From positions 1-64,000 of the forward strand of contig SNVD02007645.1 in NCBI GenBank assembly GCA_013180625.2: DNA of 64,000 nucleotides, written 5' to 3'. The stretch is from Boswellia sacra (taxonomy: Eukaryota > Streptophyta > Magnoliopsida > Sapindales > Burseraceae). The translations under genes and the position numbers were made by a program. Shown piece after piece: positions 9,707 to 21,772 of this stretch. Below the pieces are notes generated by a model. The model saw only the letters and a program-made list of their open reading frames with translations, was not told the DNA's origin and made no database searches. Positions within the stretch are counted from its first letter, which is position 1. Each line of letters begins with the position of its first letter.

Positions 9707-10112
9707 ATGTGCATCCTGAGTATAAGGGCTTTTCAACATCTTCAAGTAAATTATCAAAACATTTAAGGTCATCCTCATTATACTTGAATGCATCGTTGAC
9801 CATATCAAATGTAGCAAATGGATGATTGTTTTTAGAACATTCAGCAAATGATGAGTTTACGATTTTGGGTGAATTAACCGAAGTTGGCTCCCCATGCCAA
9901 ATCCAAGTTTTGTACTTAGTATCAAACCCTTTCCTAAATAAATAGGTTCTAATTTCCTCTCAAGTGTGGAAGGCAAAACATTGATAGGATTTGCAAGGGC
10001 ATTTCATGAGGTTTGAGTTGTTACAGTGGATAGTTGCAAATTCTAAGAAGTTATCCACCCCATCTGAAAACTCCTTAGACAATCTATCTTTCCAAATCCA
10101 AGATTTATCCAT
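9707..10112 (-). pseudogene. CACTA TNP2-type transposase, N-terminal part (transposase-associated domain)
   Basis: The reading frame starts with MDKSWIWKDRLSKEFSDGV at 10112, the typical opening of the transposase-associated domain of plant CACTA elements. It continues through a Cys-rich segment (MKCPCKSYQC) and a KTWIWHGE motif to the end of this segment. An in-frame TGA at 9960-9962 falls just after AFHT, so the protein cannot be made in full. The frame then meets the GTAGG target duplication of the LTR element and resumes at 458. Loss of the start-proximal frame plus a large insertion makes the gene non-functional. The family transposase normally cuts the element's terminal repeats. Confidence 0.85.
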
Positions 10113-10780
10113 CAAGTGAAATAAAGAAAAAACCTGTTCATATAAGATTCATTTTAGTACTCGTATACAACGTTCAAGTTAATATTTAATCGGAGGATTT
10201 AGCTTTAAAATATTTGAATAGGTTATTTATTATATTCAAAGTACATGACGTTGTTTACACCTCAGTACAGACCAGTATAGTGCTTATTTAGGTTCACCAT
10301 TGGAATAGATGTCCAGGTTTCCAGCCAATATACTTTGGAATAATAACCTGAATTTTTTCCCCATTTTTTGCAAACATGTAATATAAACTTGGTCTAATTT
10401 CTATAAAATGTAATAAAAGTTATTATTTAATGGGAGGATTTAGCTTTAAAATATGTAAAAAAAGGTTATTAATTATTATGAAACAATCAAGCGACACAAG
10501 CAACACAATAAAGCATGCATGTAGATAGTCCATGTATATGAAAAGAGTTAACCATTATTGTGAAATCTCATTCATGTACACAGTGTTGACATTTCATTCA
10601 ACATAATATAAAGTCATGAATAAACTAAGAAAGCAAACATAATATATAACGTAAAATCAACCAATCAAACAAAATTCAAACATAAAATCAGATATAAACA
10701 TCAAAGACAGGTGCAGTTTATTTTAAGTTTTAATAATGATTTGCATTATACATAAAGCAAGAAACATGGATGGTAATCAC

Positions 10781-10891
10781 CTGGATGGAAGTAAGCCTGG
10801 TTTAAACTTCGATGAGCTGAAATCTTCGAAATATGCCAATTGATTTGGAACATCAAATCAAACAGATTATGATTTAAGCGTTGCTTTTAAC
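10781..10891 (-). other. Exon-like cassette A (non-coding), repeated at 14671-14780
   Basis: On the minus strand a pyrimidine tract and TTTTTACAG precede base 10891 and a GTGATTACC donor follows base 10781, defining a 111-bp exon-like unit. All three frames have stops, so it is not a coding exon. It and its flanks are similar to cassette B 3.9 kb away, including both splice-site positions. Confidence 0.5.
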
Positions 10892-11142
10892 CTGTAAAAA
10901 AGAAAAATATATAAACCTACATATATAACATCCAAAGAAATGGTTTAAAAGAAGGATAATAAAGACTGCAAATATGGCTATTTTTATAGATCATCTTAAA
11001 TTTAAGGCCTAATTTCATACAAATATTTCAGCAATAAAATTAGGCACAAAAGAACCTCCTATTAGTGTTCAGCATCTTCAAAGATAATCGAAGAATATTA
11101 CTTATATTAATCATGTGATAGTGTTGTACTATCTTTAAACTG

Positions 11143-11147
11143 ATACA

Positions 11148-11177
<30 letters not shown>
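11143..11177. repeat. (ACAT)n microsatellite
   Basis: About nine copies of ACAT/TACA in a row. Confidence 0.95.
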
Positions 11178-11179
<2 letters not shown>

Positions 11180-12052
11180 ATCCATGAAATAATTGACAAC
11201 ATTTCTTCCTCAGCAATTCAATTATTAAAAAAATACAAATTATAAAAAGAAATTCTTTCCACAAAAGCATTACCTATAATCAGTTTAAAGTTAAATTATT
11301 TCTATCAAAGGTCAAGTGCTATGTAGAAAAAATTAATCATCTTAATAAGTGAAATCCTTTTGTGATGAACAAATTCTGCCACTGGCAGTAAGTGTTACTA
11401 CCATAATAACTACTATTCAATTGTGTAAGTTCTCTAGTGTGTTAAAGCATTTTCAGAACTTCAGGATTAGAAATCTCTACCATGCAGTCTAACATTTAGA
11501 TAATCATCACTCATTTCGTTTCAAGCATGCATGATTCTTTATTTTTAGTTGGTAATGAACATATGCTCTCTAGAAGGTGAATGTTACCTGCCCTTAACAC
11601 TTATGCTCTCTAGAAGACTGAGAGTTGTAACCTAAAAGAAAATAAAAACCTAAGAAAAGAGAGGAAAAGATGACCACTGTTGCAAACAAGCTAAAAAAGA
11701 AACTAATTCCTAATCGCACATCAACATTGATTTGTTGTCTCATTGGTTGTTAAGCTGATACACATAAGATATTTTATGATGTAGTTAACTACAAAATTAA
11801 ATGCTATAAGACTAGTGGTATTAATTAATTTCATGATAAGAACGATAATACCAACAAAGTGGGACCCATTATATATGATAACAATTGTCATGCCGTATAG
11901 TCTAGGACTACGTAGCTACCAATTTCATGCCTTGCACACTTATCATTATGATAATCGTTAATAAAATAATATCTAGTGAAAGTAGAACTATATATTTACT
12001 CAATTTTATGGTAATAGTAAAATCATGATCATTAAATAATTAAATCAATTAC

Positions 12053-12120
12053 CTTTGGATCGAAAAAAGTTCTGTCTTGGCCGCTTAGTCTCTCCAACAG
12101 CTTTCATTGTAATAAATCAA
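12053..12120 (-). other. Small exon-like segment with an ATG
   Basis: On the minus strand CTGTAG precedes the segment and GTAATTG follows it. Inside, an ATG opens MKAVGETKRPRQNFFRSK and reads to the donor site. It could be a captured host first exon or chance. The source gene is not recognised. Confidence 0.3.
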
Positions 12121-14670
12121 CTACAGGTTTCACAAAAAAAAAAAAAAAGTTAGCAAGAATAAAAAGTAATGCCAAATAGTGGACACCATAGCACCTTACC
12201 AAAAAATAAAAATTACCATTTTTCCTGACAAGAGCGTTATTGTTTATATAAGTAACAATTCATAGCACTGCATTTTTGGTCCACTGTAGAGAGAAAGGGA
12301 AAGTGATGCATAGGAAGTAGGAGATAGGGGCCACACCCAACACAATGTAAATGTTCTTTTGATGAATGATACACTTATTATGGATAGTGATTTATACAGG
12401 AACAAACAAATGGAAGTAAGAGAATGAGACAGTTATTATGGAAGTAAGAGAGAAAGCGATTCCTTGTCAAATACAAGATGGAAGTATTGGCAAACATAAT
12501 ACCCTTTAAACTGGAATAAACAAATAAATAAATAAAAAGATATGTGTAAGTATTCATTTTGTTCATACTAATTTCAAATGAGAGTTAGAAATGAAGTTGA
12601 TAAGTTAATCTATCATTTCCAAGGATCTAAAGACTCTTAGATGCACCAAAAACAGTAAAAAAAACTTGTTTATAGTTCGTAAACCACATTATCAAGATAT
12701 TTAAAAGCTGTCAATTCATGAGGTGATAAAGTTAATAAAAAGAACGTTGTACGAAAGATAGATAATTATAATTAGATACTCAAACCATTTCCAAATTTCA
12801 AAAATGTGGAAAACTCACACACACACACACACATATATCCCGTAAAATATGTATCATCACATGCAACTACCAATCAATTAAACAAGTGAAGAGTGGTGGG
12901 TCTGTACATAGATGTACAAGTAGGAAAAAGACTCATCTCCAAATGAGCAATTCTGACTTTATGTCGGTTGAAAAAAAATGGATAAAATGTAATTCCAATC
13001 AATTAATTAATTGAAAACAACTTTGTTAAGACTCAAGCGTTCATCCTTATGAATTTTATGTTGAGTAAAAGTAAGATAATAATATGGGTTAGAGCTACAC
13101 TAATTTTTAGTTTTACATTAGTTTTAGAATTATATTTTAAATCTCAAGATTTACATATTACAAGTTTACTTAATAAATGAAATGAATCAGCAAGTGAAAG
13201 CAAAACATATACAAGGATTATTAACTGATTGGCCAAACTCTTTCCACAAAGACATCTCCTCATACAATTTAAAACTTTGAAGCATCTTTGTCTATTTCAA
13301 CCAAACATTATAAATTATAAAGAAACCAAATTTCAAATGAAAGCGCACGTGTGGAGGTGAACAAAGTATCGTAAATACATAGTTCCTTTAGGTTAACAAA
13401 ATTTAAAGACAAACAAAGCAAAATGTCGAATCAAACGATTTAACTGCATTATCATATTAAACACAAAAAAAGTTAAATCTAATAAAATCCAATCATAAGG
13501 TTTAAACATGAAAACTCTCCAACGATAGAAAATGAAATCTAATTAACAAATCCATACATAAGCAAAAAAAATTGATTTAAAAACAAACCAATTTACACAC
13601 AAGTAAATCTTAAACTAATCAACTAGCGATAATGATAGTCTACTTGAGTCTAATCGCAAACAAACAATGTAACAGATAGATTCACCGAAACTAACAAAGA
13701 GTAGATCTACAGATGAATTCGTTTCACAACATTAAAAATTTTGCAAGAAGTTGAGAAATGAAAGTTGAACTTGAGTGTGCACGAAGGGGAGAAGTGAATC
13801 TGCATTATGAGGGAGAGGCAGAGAGTGAGAGTGAGAATTAAATTATTATGTCTTTATTTAGTTTAATGTGCATGCTTGGAAAAATAATAAAGTAAATGTG
13901 AGAAAAGATAAAACAAAAGGGAAATTTTTCCTAAGGATTTATTCATTAAGGCTTCTTAATGAATGGATAAAGACATTATTATGTACACACTTCAACTGTT
14001 AATACATTCAACAATACAACTTCCAAAAATTAATTTACAAGGAGAGAAAAGTACAAGTTAGTTTGTTTGGATTATGTCAATAAAATCAAACTATAACAAT
14101 TAAATTTGGTATGGTTAGATCAGTAATTAGCTAAGCAAGATGATATAGAACAAGAAAATATTATATTAATGTTTCCAAGTTCTTGATCTTTAAAAATTGG
14201 AAACAATTTATTAACCAAAAGACTTTAATATAACATATTATTTTCACTCGGCACATTAATATAACAAAGTCTAGTCTTTTTATCATACATGGCAGTCCCA
14301 ATTAGATTTCTCTCTAGAAGGATCAAATGCATTCGTATTTGATTTGCATTTACAATCTATTAACAAGATGAAACGGTAAGTGGACTATTCAGAATTGTAA
14401 ATTTAGATATCTTGCTTTGATTTTTCGATGCCCAAGTCAATCCATATGAACTCACAAGAAACCCCTTCAAGAGAATTGGCAAGCAGAAGTTAAACTTCTC
14501 GGTTCAGTGCTAAAAAATTGGTACATAACTTTTGTAGCCATTACAATTTAAATTAAAGATATCTCTGGTAGTAATCAAGCTTCGTATATAAAGATAGGGG
14601 CAACTATTATTTAGTTTTTATATGTATTTGCAATAAAAAAAAAGCAAGAAACAGAAGTGGTAATCATTAC

Positions 14671-14780
14671 CTGAAAGGAAGTCAGACAGTTTTAACTATG
14701 ATGAGTTGGATCTTGAAAATGAAGACAAGATACTTCAAAAATCAAATCAAACAAATTTTGATTTAAGCGCTTCTCTTAAC
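14671..14780 (-). other. Exon-like cassette B (non-coding), repeated at 10781-10891
   Basis: This is flanked on the minus strand by TTTCTTATAG and GTAATGATTACC. It lies directly downstream, in minus-strand order, of the phospholipase D zeta exon, separated by a 148-bp intron-like gap. Splicing the two would meet a stop within a few codons. Confidence 0.5.
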
Positions 14781-14928
14781 CTATAAGAAAGAAAACTATA
14801 AACCAAAAAAGATATATTATCAATTAGCTTATATAGTACTAAGCAAAAAAGATTGAATGAATTACATTCACCAAAGGTCTTTGATAATAATAAATGAAGG
14901 TTAAAGATTGAAAAGCTTCAGTAGGTAC

Positions 14929-15031
14929 CTCAATATAGATATAATGCTCTGCTTTCTCAATGAGGGAACAATAAGCACAGTGAATGCTCTCAACTATTTG
15001 GCTTCTTCCCGCAGTCCACTGACTAATTATA
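14929..15031 (-). pseudogene. Captured phospholipase D zeta (PXPH-PLD) exon
   Basis: The minus strand encodes SQWTAGRSQIVESIHCAYC followed by SLIEKAEHYIYIE, and a GTACCT donor comes straight after the final Glu codon. This is a close match to the segment of plant PLD-zeta enzymes just before the conserved NQFFISG region of the second HKD half. PLD-zeta hydrolyses phosphatidylcholine to phosphatidic acid at membranes. Only this exon is present, with its splice sites. The next exon-like unit downstream is unrelated, so the piece is a captured fragment within the CACTA element rather than a gene. The exact 5' edge (15022-15031) depends on which AG is the acceptor. Confidence 0.8.
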
Positions 15032-16571
15032 CTTAAAATCCAAAATTTAGATTGAAAATAAATAAAGGCAGAGATACAAGCTTTTGTTTAACAATAAATA
15101 AACAACTAAGCTTTGCCACAAATTTTACATAAAATAAATGGATCCCAAAGAATACATCAGTCAAACTCTTTCTTCCTAATCTATCTTTTAAATTGCAATT
15201 TTGAATAAACTTTAGATGGCCTTGACATTGTAATATTATTCTATCGTTTTCTGTTATGAAGTTCATATATAATAAAGAAAGTACAAAATAAGGAACAACT
15301 AAGGAGCAAATAATATATCAAGGTTTTAACCAAAATAATTACATATTCCAGTATTCACTGCCCTTAAAAATACATCACATTGTTAGAAATATTTTACTCA
15401 TCTTCATCATACCTAACCTCCTAAAAATAATTAGAAACCTTAAACTCAACTTATATCAATAGAAATTAAAATGAAAAACCTAATAAATTAATTTGAAAAC
15501 AGATAAAACTACCAAAGAGGGCTAAATATAAGTGACGATAATAAAAGACTCCTATAAGAGCATCAAATACAAAAGTATACATTGTTTGCAATTCAAAGGA
15601 AGTAAGGTAAAATGATCGAATAGCAATAAAATGTCATTTTTGTCTATCATCATTTCTAGTGATTCATATCTATAGCAACATCACTCACACCACATTAACA
15701 CCTAAGTGTTGCAAATATGCCACCTGAGTTAAAAATAAAAATCCCATATCAAAGTTCTCAATTTTGTATAAAACTATAACATGTATTCCACTGGAAGGTC
15801 ATAAAGGCAACAAGACAGAACATAACTCACATAAGTATGTTTGCTTATAGTTTAAACTATATCTTATCAAACAAGAATCAATTGTCTCTTCTCTTTTTAC
15901 TGACAAGGTAACATAAGCATGGTTGCTTATAGTTTAGAAGATATATTATCAAACAAGAATCAATTGTCTCTTCTCTTTTTACGACAAGGTAACATGTATC
16001 TTAAAATAATTTAACAACTCTAATGATTATTTGCTACTTGTTAGATTGGATAAATATGAAAAATAAAAGTTATTGATAAATATGGAAAATTATTAAAGAT
16101 GTAGTCGTAACATCAAATATCTTTGTCATTCGATAAAATTTGTAGATATTTTAAATTGTATCATGTTTCATATCAGAAAAGTTGTTATTATAACAAGTCA
16201 TTGAGTTGTTGTCATGACCTACCACCCAAACCAAACCATTATTACAAATCATTTTTAGCGAAGAATTTTATTAATGATGCATTGTTTTTATTTGCCACGA
16301 GATGTATTCTAGAAAAAGCACCTTAGCAAATTTAACACCATGTCACGGCTTCTAAGTTTTCAAACATATAATAAGATGCAAATCCTTCCAAGAGGTGAAA
16401 CAACTCAAATACTAGTGTTAAACACAAAAAGAATTATATGTATGAAAAATTTTCTACATACAAATCATCAATTTTGAAGAGTATGCATTTCTCAATAGCC
16501 AGCATAGATCCCTCCCCATTGTATAAAATGGATCATAGTTTAGACAAACTGCTAGAGAGAGCATGACTCAC
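15032..16571. other. CACTA internal spacer with an 82-bp tandem duplication
   Basis: No gene is visible. Bases about 15830-15911 and 15912-15993 are near-identical neighbours, sharing TTATCAAACAAGAATCAATT and GTCTCTTCTCTTTTTAC. The rest is AT-rich. Confidence 0.6.
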
Positions 16572-16640
16572 CAGTTCCTTTCTCAATATCTTTCCAGCAG
16601 GGGATTTTGGAATAGCATTAATGAAAGCCACACCTCTGAT
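16572..16640 (-). pseudogene. Captured 4-coumarate-CoA ligase-like (acyl-activating enzyme) exon
   Basis: The minus strand encodes, in exactly 23 codons, IRGVAFI followed by [16 protein letters not shown]. This is the C-terminal signature of 4CL and 4CL-like acyl-CoA synthetases, including the catalytic Lys in the GKILRK motif. A TATAAG acceptor precedes it and a GTGAGT donor follows it. Such enzymes adenylate and thioesterify phenylpropanoid or fatty acids. The AMP-binding domain upstream and the C-terminal tail are not found nearby. It is a single captured exon, in the same orientation as the transposase and the PLD fragment. Confidence 0.75.
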
Positions 16641-18325
16641 CTTATAATTTTTTTTTAATTACTTGTAAACTTTCTAAAGTGCAACCAAATGATATATACA
16701 AAATTTGATAAAAAAGAAAACTTTTTGACCCATAGATAAATTCAAACAAATATTCCCCTCTAAATTTACCAGTCATTGTAACTTTGTTTTAAGCGTTTGA
16801 AATTAAAATAATATAATATATAATAGATAGATTATATCTTTATAGAGACTTCTTCATCTCCAATCAATTGCCATTTATTTTCATTATTTTAAATTTCATA
16901 CCATGCTGGCACTTACATACTCGAGCAATGAAGAATTGCCAAGTCTACCTTAACATACGTGCAGATCTAGGAGCCATTCTAGAGCATATTTCATCAATTA
17001 AAAAAAAAAACTAATGTGTTGTTCTACACTAACAAATTAACAACTCTCATATATTATAAACAAAAAATATGCCAATAATGTGTTGTCATGTTATGGTTCA
17101 TGTCACTATCACCATTATTGTATATGTTCTAGTCATTGTTTAATAATTTTAGAGAGAGAAAGAAATATACTACAACAAGTTAGTATTTTTCACAAAATAC
17201 GAACAAAGTGATATGAAATTGAAACCAAAGCATGCAAACATTGTTAGTAACAAAATTAAGTCGCAGATCCACAAATAAATTCACAAGATTCACAGATATA
17301 TAAATGCAAGCAAGCAATCAAGTGTCAAACACAAACACACAAAGCCTTATCTTTACTCGATTTCGGTGTTGACTAAAGCAATCCAGGATTATACAAAAAT
17401 CAACTTCAATGAAGCTTACACACCACTCCATTTACACATAAATGAGGATCCAGCCAAAATGAGGTTATGGGCAAAAAAGAAACAAAAATGAAACTCAAAT
17501 AAAAAATCAAAATAAAGAATGAAACAAAAACTAACAATAGAGAAGGGAAATGCTTGGAAATCACCAAAGAGAACCTTGAGAATAACAAAAACAAAGCAAA
17601 TACAATCGATGAAATTGGGAATCATGAGGTATATTATGACTTGCATGTTAATAGATTCCAATCAGTCAAGTGTTAAAATCTTAATAGATAAAGAAGATGA
17701 GGAAGGAAAGGAAATTGGAACCTGTGATTCAAGATGCAACCAAGATGAATCCTGATGAAGAAACAGATGAAGATTGGTGAGACAAACTCATAACTGTGTT
17801 CATGAGTGCTGAATCCAAGACAATGAAGATGATGACGATGATGAAGATGAAGATTGAGACGAGTTTGTAACAGCGTGAGCGATGGTTGGGTTTTTAGGGA
17901 CAAAGAAAGGTAACGGCTGATGAAGAGAGGCGAGCGATGGCTGGGTGCTTAGATAAAGGGAGATCGAGAAATGGCAAGTAGGGTTTAGTTTTTTAATTTT
18001 AAGGCAATGAAAAGGCGAAGATGTGATGACAATAATGATTAATCGAGAGAGATAGTGCGATTTTGGCGATAAATCAAGAGACGATGCAAAGAGAGAGTGC
18101 AGGAGGCGCTTGAGGCTTTCGATTGTGAGAGACAAATTAAGTCTTTAGGGTTTCTTTTTCTTTTCTTTTATAGTTGGTAAATATGTGTCACACTTAAAAA
18201 TTGTGTCGTGACAATTTAACCCGCCTTTTTAATAAAATGACATGTATGGGTTTGATTGAATTTAGGAGTCTAATTACATGTCATTCTTTAAAGAAGTGAC
18301 ATAAAAATTGTGACACAAAAGCTGA
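16641..18325. other. CACTA subterminal/5' region
   Basis: No recognisable gene. A minus-strand frame from 18135 to 17800 has a poly-Ser tract (from a GAT-type repeat at 17820-17855) and lacks any known domain. Close to the terminus (18185-18320) several TGTCAC/GTGACA words recur on both strands, as expected for CACTA subterminal repeats that bind transposase. Confidence 0.55.
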
Positions 18326-18339
18326 GTTTTCTTGTAGTG
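18326..18339 (-). repeat. CACTA terminal inverted repeat, right end
   Basis: The minus strand reads CACTACAAGAAAAC, the usual plant CACTA terminus. Confidence 0.88.
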
Positions 18340-18926
18340 TTAACCTATTTCAGCACCACACGATCTAAATAAATCAAAAAGCTTGAAAGTTAAAACACTA
18401 AACAATGATGCACATTTTATCACCCTCTAACTTGTCGCACTCAATGCCTTTAATGCGTCATCCTTCAGGCTCTAGGAATAGCTATATAAATACCTTGCTT
18501 GCCTAAGTTTCCTTCCCCTAAAAGAACTAAATTTCTTTTGGAAAGAATGTTAGTTAGAAGAAAATAGAAATAAGACAATGTTAAGAATTATTCTAACATA
18601 AAATTCTAATTAATAGTTGTCCTAAAGTGATTAGGATATTTTCCTAAAGTTATTCCAAGTAAAATAAGACAAAATAAAAATGTCCTAAGTCAAGCATAAC
18701 TATCCTAACCAAAGGTAGTTGAATTTTAGGCCAGTACGTATAATTACAATTAAACCCATACTAGGAAAGCAAGGGTATATTTGGCAATTAAATCTCACAA
18801 TATGCCAAACAATATTAATCATATGTATATAAACTAACAGTTTATATTTACTATAAATTACTAAGATTTAAAAGTTTAATCCAGCATAGATGCCAAATGA
18901 ATCTAACATAATTTAATATATATATA
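18340..18926. other. Intergenic DNA, no gene seen
   Basis: AT-rich, no supported feature. The phrase around 18866-18915 (AAAAGTTTAATCCAGCATAG...CTAACATAATTTAATA) recurs diverged at about 20609-20656, inside the next element. Confidence 0.5.
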
Positions 18927-21772
18927 TTGATGCTAAAAAATCGCACCACTAATAACTCAACACGTGTCTGGGAGAGACAAGTGAAGTGCTACAAGGTTGT
19001 TGGATAGCCACCTTAGAAATTGGCCGAAGAATCCTCCTCTGCCGTTTGCTCTTGAGGGGATCGGATGGAATCCAAAGATGATTCAACCTCCCTCCGTCCT
19101 CGCTTGATCATGAATAACAAGGTGTAAAATGAGGAAACAGATCAGAGGGCACCGAGGAACCCTGGTGTGCCCCCTCGGACACTCAAGTACTCAGCTATAT
19201 TCATGACTGAGTATGTTCAACAAGGCATAAAAGACATATTTAGTCAGTCATAAGACGAAATGGTTGAAAACCAAGAGATAGGGATGGTATGCTGAAGTGT
19301 AAATATCGGCTCTACGTATATTTCCTGGTATCAAGGAGGCAAATCAGCATGAAAGGATCTTTTACTCCTTTTTCTAAGTGACTCAATACTTGGGAGATTC
19401 CTAAGATAATAAAAAATGATGGCTTCCTAGAGTTTCTCACCAAGATTCCAACATGCCTCTTCTCAGCCCTAATTGTGGCTGAAATACCTGATACTTGGCT
19501 TATGTGAATGATTAGGAACGCTCATTCCATGTGCTTGATGAGCAGATAGATATATATGTTCGCTTTTTCTTTACTCATGTCAGCAATCTAGAACGTTTGT
19601 TACACGCCCGATGATTTGTTAGATGAGCTTTAATTCTTGGACTCTAAGTTGGCTTGTTGCCTTCATCCAAACGCTGACGAGCCTCTGGGTGGACACGTGG
19701 AGGCAGGGACCATGCTTCAGTGCTTTTTCATGCAACCACCTTTTTCTGGTAAAGGTGTTGTACAGTTTGTTATATCCTTCTGCTTTGTTATTCTCCATAG
19801 ATCCACGGAGTCTAATGCCAATATCCAATATATACGAAGTAGCTGGGCAGCTTCCTTAAAAGTCTTGTTGCGTTTATTCTTCGCGGAAGGACTTATCAAG
19901 ACTACTTACAAGGGTCATTTTAGTCTTTTTCTTAAGGGACAATATTTTCCCTTTACAATATATACACTTTTAAGTTTAATATGAATATTTTATTATCTTT
20001 TATGCCTACCACGCTGATATAGTACAGTTCCATGTCATATTGGTTTCTATCTTACATTATGTTTAGTTTATTAAAATTTATATCATTTTAATTATTAAAC
20101 TTATTTGGCATCCCTAAATCCACTATTACACAAGGAGCATTCGATATAATTTGTACAAAGATATTACATCTACTTTGTGCAAAGGAATTCAATATACTTT
20201 GTTGAAGATCAAACCCTATGAATGTATTTGGAGAGGCTATGGATGTAAGCATAATTGCTATTTGCTAGGCCTTGAATTTACTTCTTCGATAATCATATAG
20301 TAATCGATATTTCGCTCCTATGCGACTCTGATCCTCCTATGTTGTGGTACTTTCCTGTTTCTCTTTTTTAATTGGAGGGTCCAATATTGTCCAGTACTAA
20401 TTACAATATCATAAAGTGTATACTCTTGAAGGTGAGATAACAATATTGATGTGCATTTTTTTCAATTTTATATGCCAAGGAGAATTTTAATTAAAACATA
20501 TCTCAGTTTGGCTTAGGAGGAAAAAAAGCGTGAATCTCTTTTAGATATTAGAAAGAAATTCATTTTGTGAAACCTCAGTTTCCATTACTATTTAAGTCTC
20601 TTAAATTCAAAAGCTTAATGCACCAAGGATGTCAAATGAGGCTAACATAATTTAATAGATCTAATTTTTAGTTTAGTATTAATATGATTTTATATGTTGT
20701 ATTTATTGTGTTAATATATATAGAATTGTTTCATGTTGTAGATGATTGAATTTTGACCGACTACATTTTAGTAATATAGTCTGGGTCACTGAATAAACTG
20801 CTGAGTAAAAGATACAAATAGGCCAAGAATGGCTTGGATGGATCAGAAGTGCCGAGCAGATTGCTAAATAAAATATTTCAAGTCCAAGGATGGGTTGGTT
20901 CAATTGGAATTGTCGAATGGATTATGGTGGAAGAGTATGATATGGTATTAAGCTTAGCTCCAACTCCTACAAGAGATGCTGAACGTGGAGCCAAAAAAAA
21001 AAAAAAAAAGGTGGTGGTGACCATATCCATCTAATGCAAAAGCCAAGCCTTGAATGAAGAAGTATGAGTCAGCATAAAGTTTTTATTCTTACAAACCAAA
21101 TTCTATATTAGTAAGTTATCAAACAAATTTGGAGATGCTGATATAAACATGTGGTCCCATAGGGAGAGTCGCATGGCTTTGAATAATTAACCTAATTGGT
21201 AAGTTATTGTATTTGGTATCTTCCAATTATATTCGTATTCAGTGCCTACCAACTTGATTTCGATATTCTTCTTTCGTATGTGAATATATTTATTGATTAT
21301 TTCCTGATTGAGTTTGATTCCTAAAAGCTATCAATGATCAGAATCGGAAGTAAACTTATTCCATGATCAATTAAATTAGAAAGGAAACCAAAGCCAATCG
21401 CGATAAACGAAATGATATTTCTTTTAAGGAATATTACAAAGAAAGTAGATCGGTTCGGACAAGAAAAATAATCGATAAGGGGACTTTTTTCGCCTTAAGT
21501 AAGAATTCGAGTTAAACATAGATTTGGTGTTAAAGACCCTATAAAAAGGACTCAAGGAGGTATGTTATTTTCATTTAGTGCTTTAGTAAAAATTCTATTT
21601 TAGTGATCTCTAATTTTGAGAGTCGGAGGGTCTTAGCTGGCAATCCTGCCTTCAAGTCCTCTAATTTCTTTTGTGTTTTGTAGAGTACTTAGTGTTGGCG
21701 CTGATTATTGTTTTGGGAGCTATTAATTCAATTACGTGAGTTTTTTTCGAAGAATCAAATTTTTGGCATCAA
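18927..21772. mobile_element. Possible LTR-like element (solo LTR or decayed retroelement)
   Basis: The left edge reads TTGATGCTAAAAAATCG and the right edge, reverse-complemented, reads TTGATGCCAAAAATTTG, giving short inverted ends of the TG...CA type. The interior has text typical of plant gypsy LTRs (a segment with GTGCCCCCTCGGACACTCAAGT near 19170). No polymerase or gag is visible and no matching target duplication is found, so both the boundaries and the class are tentative. Predicted small frames here have no known domains. Confidence 0.3.

Larger units (their letters stand above)
10113..14670. other. CACTA 5' region, mostly non-coding
   Basis: AT-rich DNA without any long credible reading frame. 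It holds an ACAT microsatellite (11143-11177), a CA run (about 12817-12833) and the exon-like cassettes listed separately. It may serve as a long 5' untranslated/intron region of the transposase transcript, but no promoter can be assigned. Confidence 0.55.
1..18339 (-). mobile_element. CACTA (En/Spm) DNA transposon, 5' part, interrupted by an LTR element
   Basis: The right end is the canonical CACTA terminus: read on the minus strand, 18339-18326 gives CACTACAAGAAAAC. Subterminal repeats containing TGTCAC/GTGACA follow inward (about 18185-18320). The base triplet outside the terminus is TTA (18340-18342), a candidate 3-bp target duplication; the other end lies left of the window, so this cannot be confirmed. 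A TNP2-type transposase begins at 10112 on the minus strand and continues to base 1, split by the LTR element at 464-9701. Between the transposase start and the terminus lie about 8.2 kb with exon-like host fragments (phospholipase D zeta at 14929-15031, 4CL-like at 16572-16640) and a duplicated exon-like cassette. CACTA elements are known to carry host gene pieces. The family is clear; the full extent is not visible. Confidence 0.85.

Noticed and set aside
9608..9847. Minus-strand frame across the right edge of the gypsy LTR
   Set aside because: It joins LTR sequence to an out-of-phase reading of the transposase; the true transposase frame is different.
17800..18135. Minus-strand frame with a poly-Ser stretch near the CACTA end
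   Set aside because: Low-complexity translation of a GAT/GAA-rich run; no recognised domain.
19623..19984. Overlapping frames of 60-115 codons on both strands
   Set aside because: Several frames are open at once and none resembles a known protein; probably chance in a less AT-rich stretch of a repeat.
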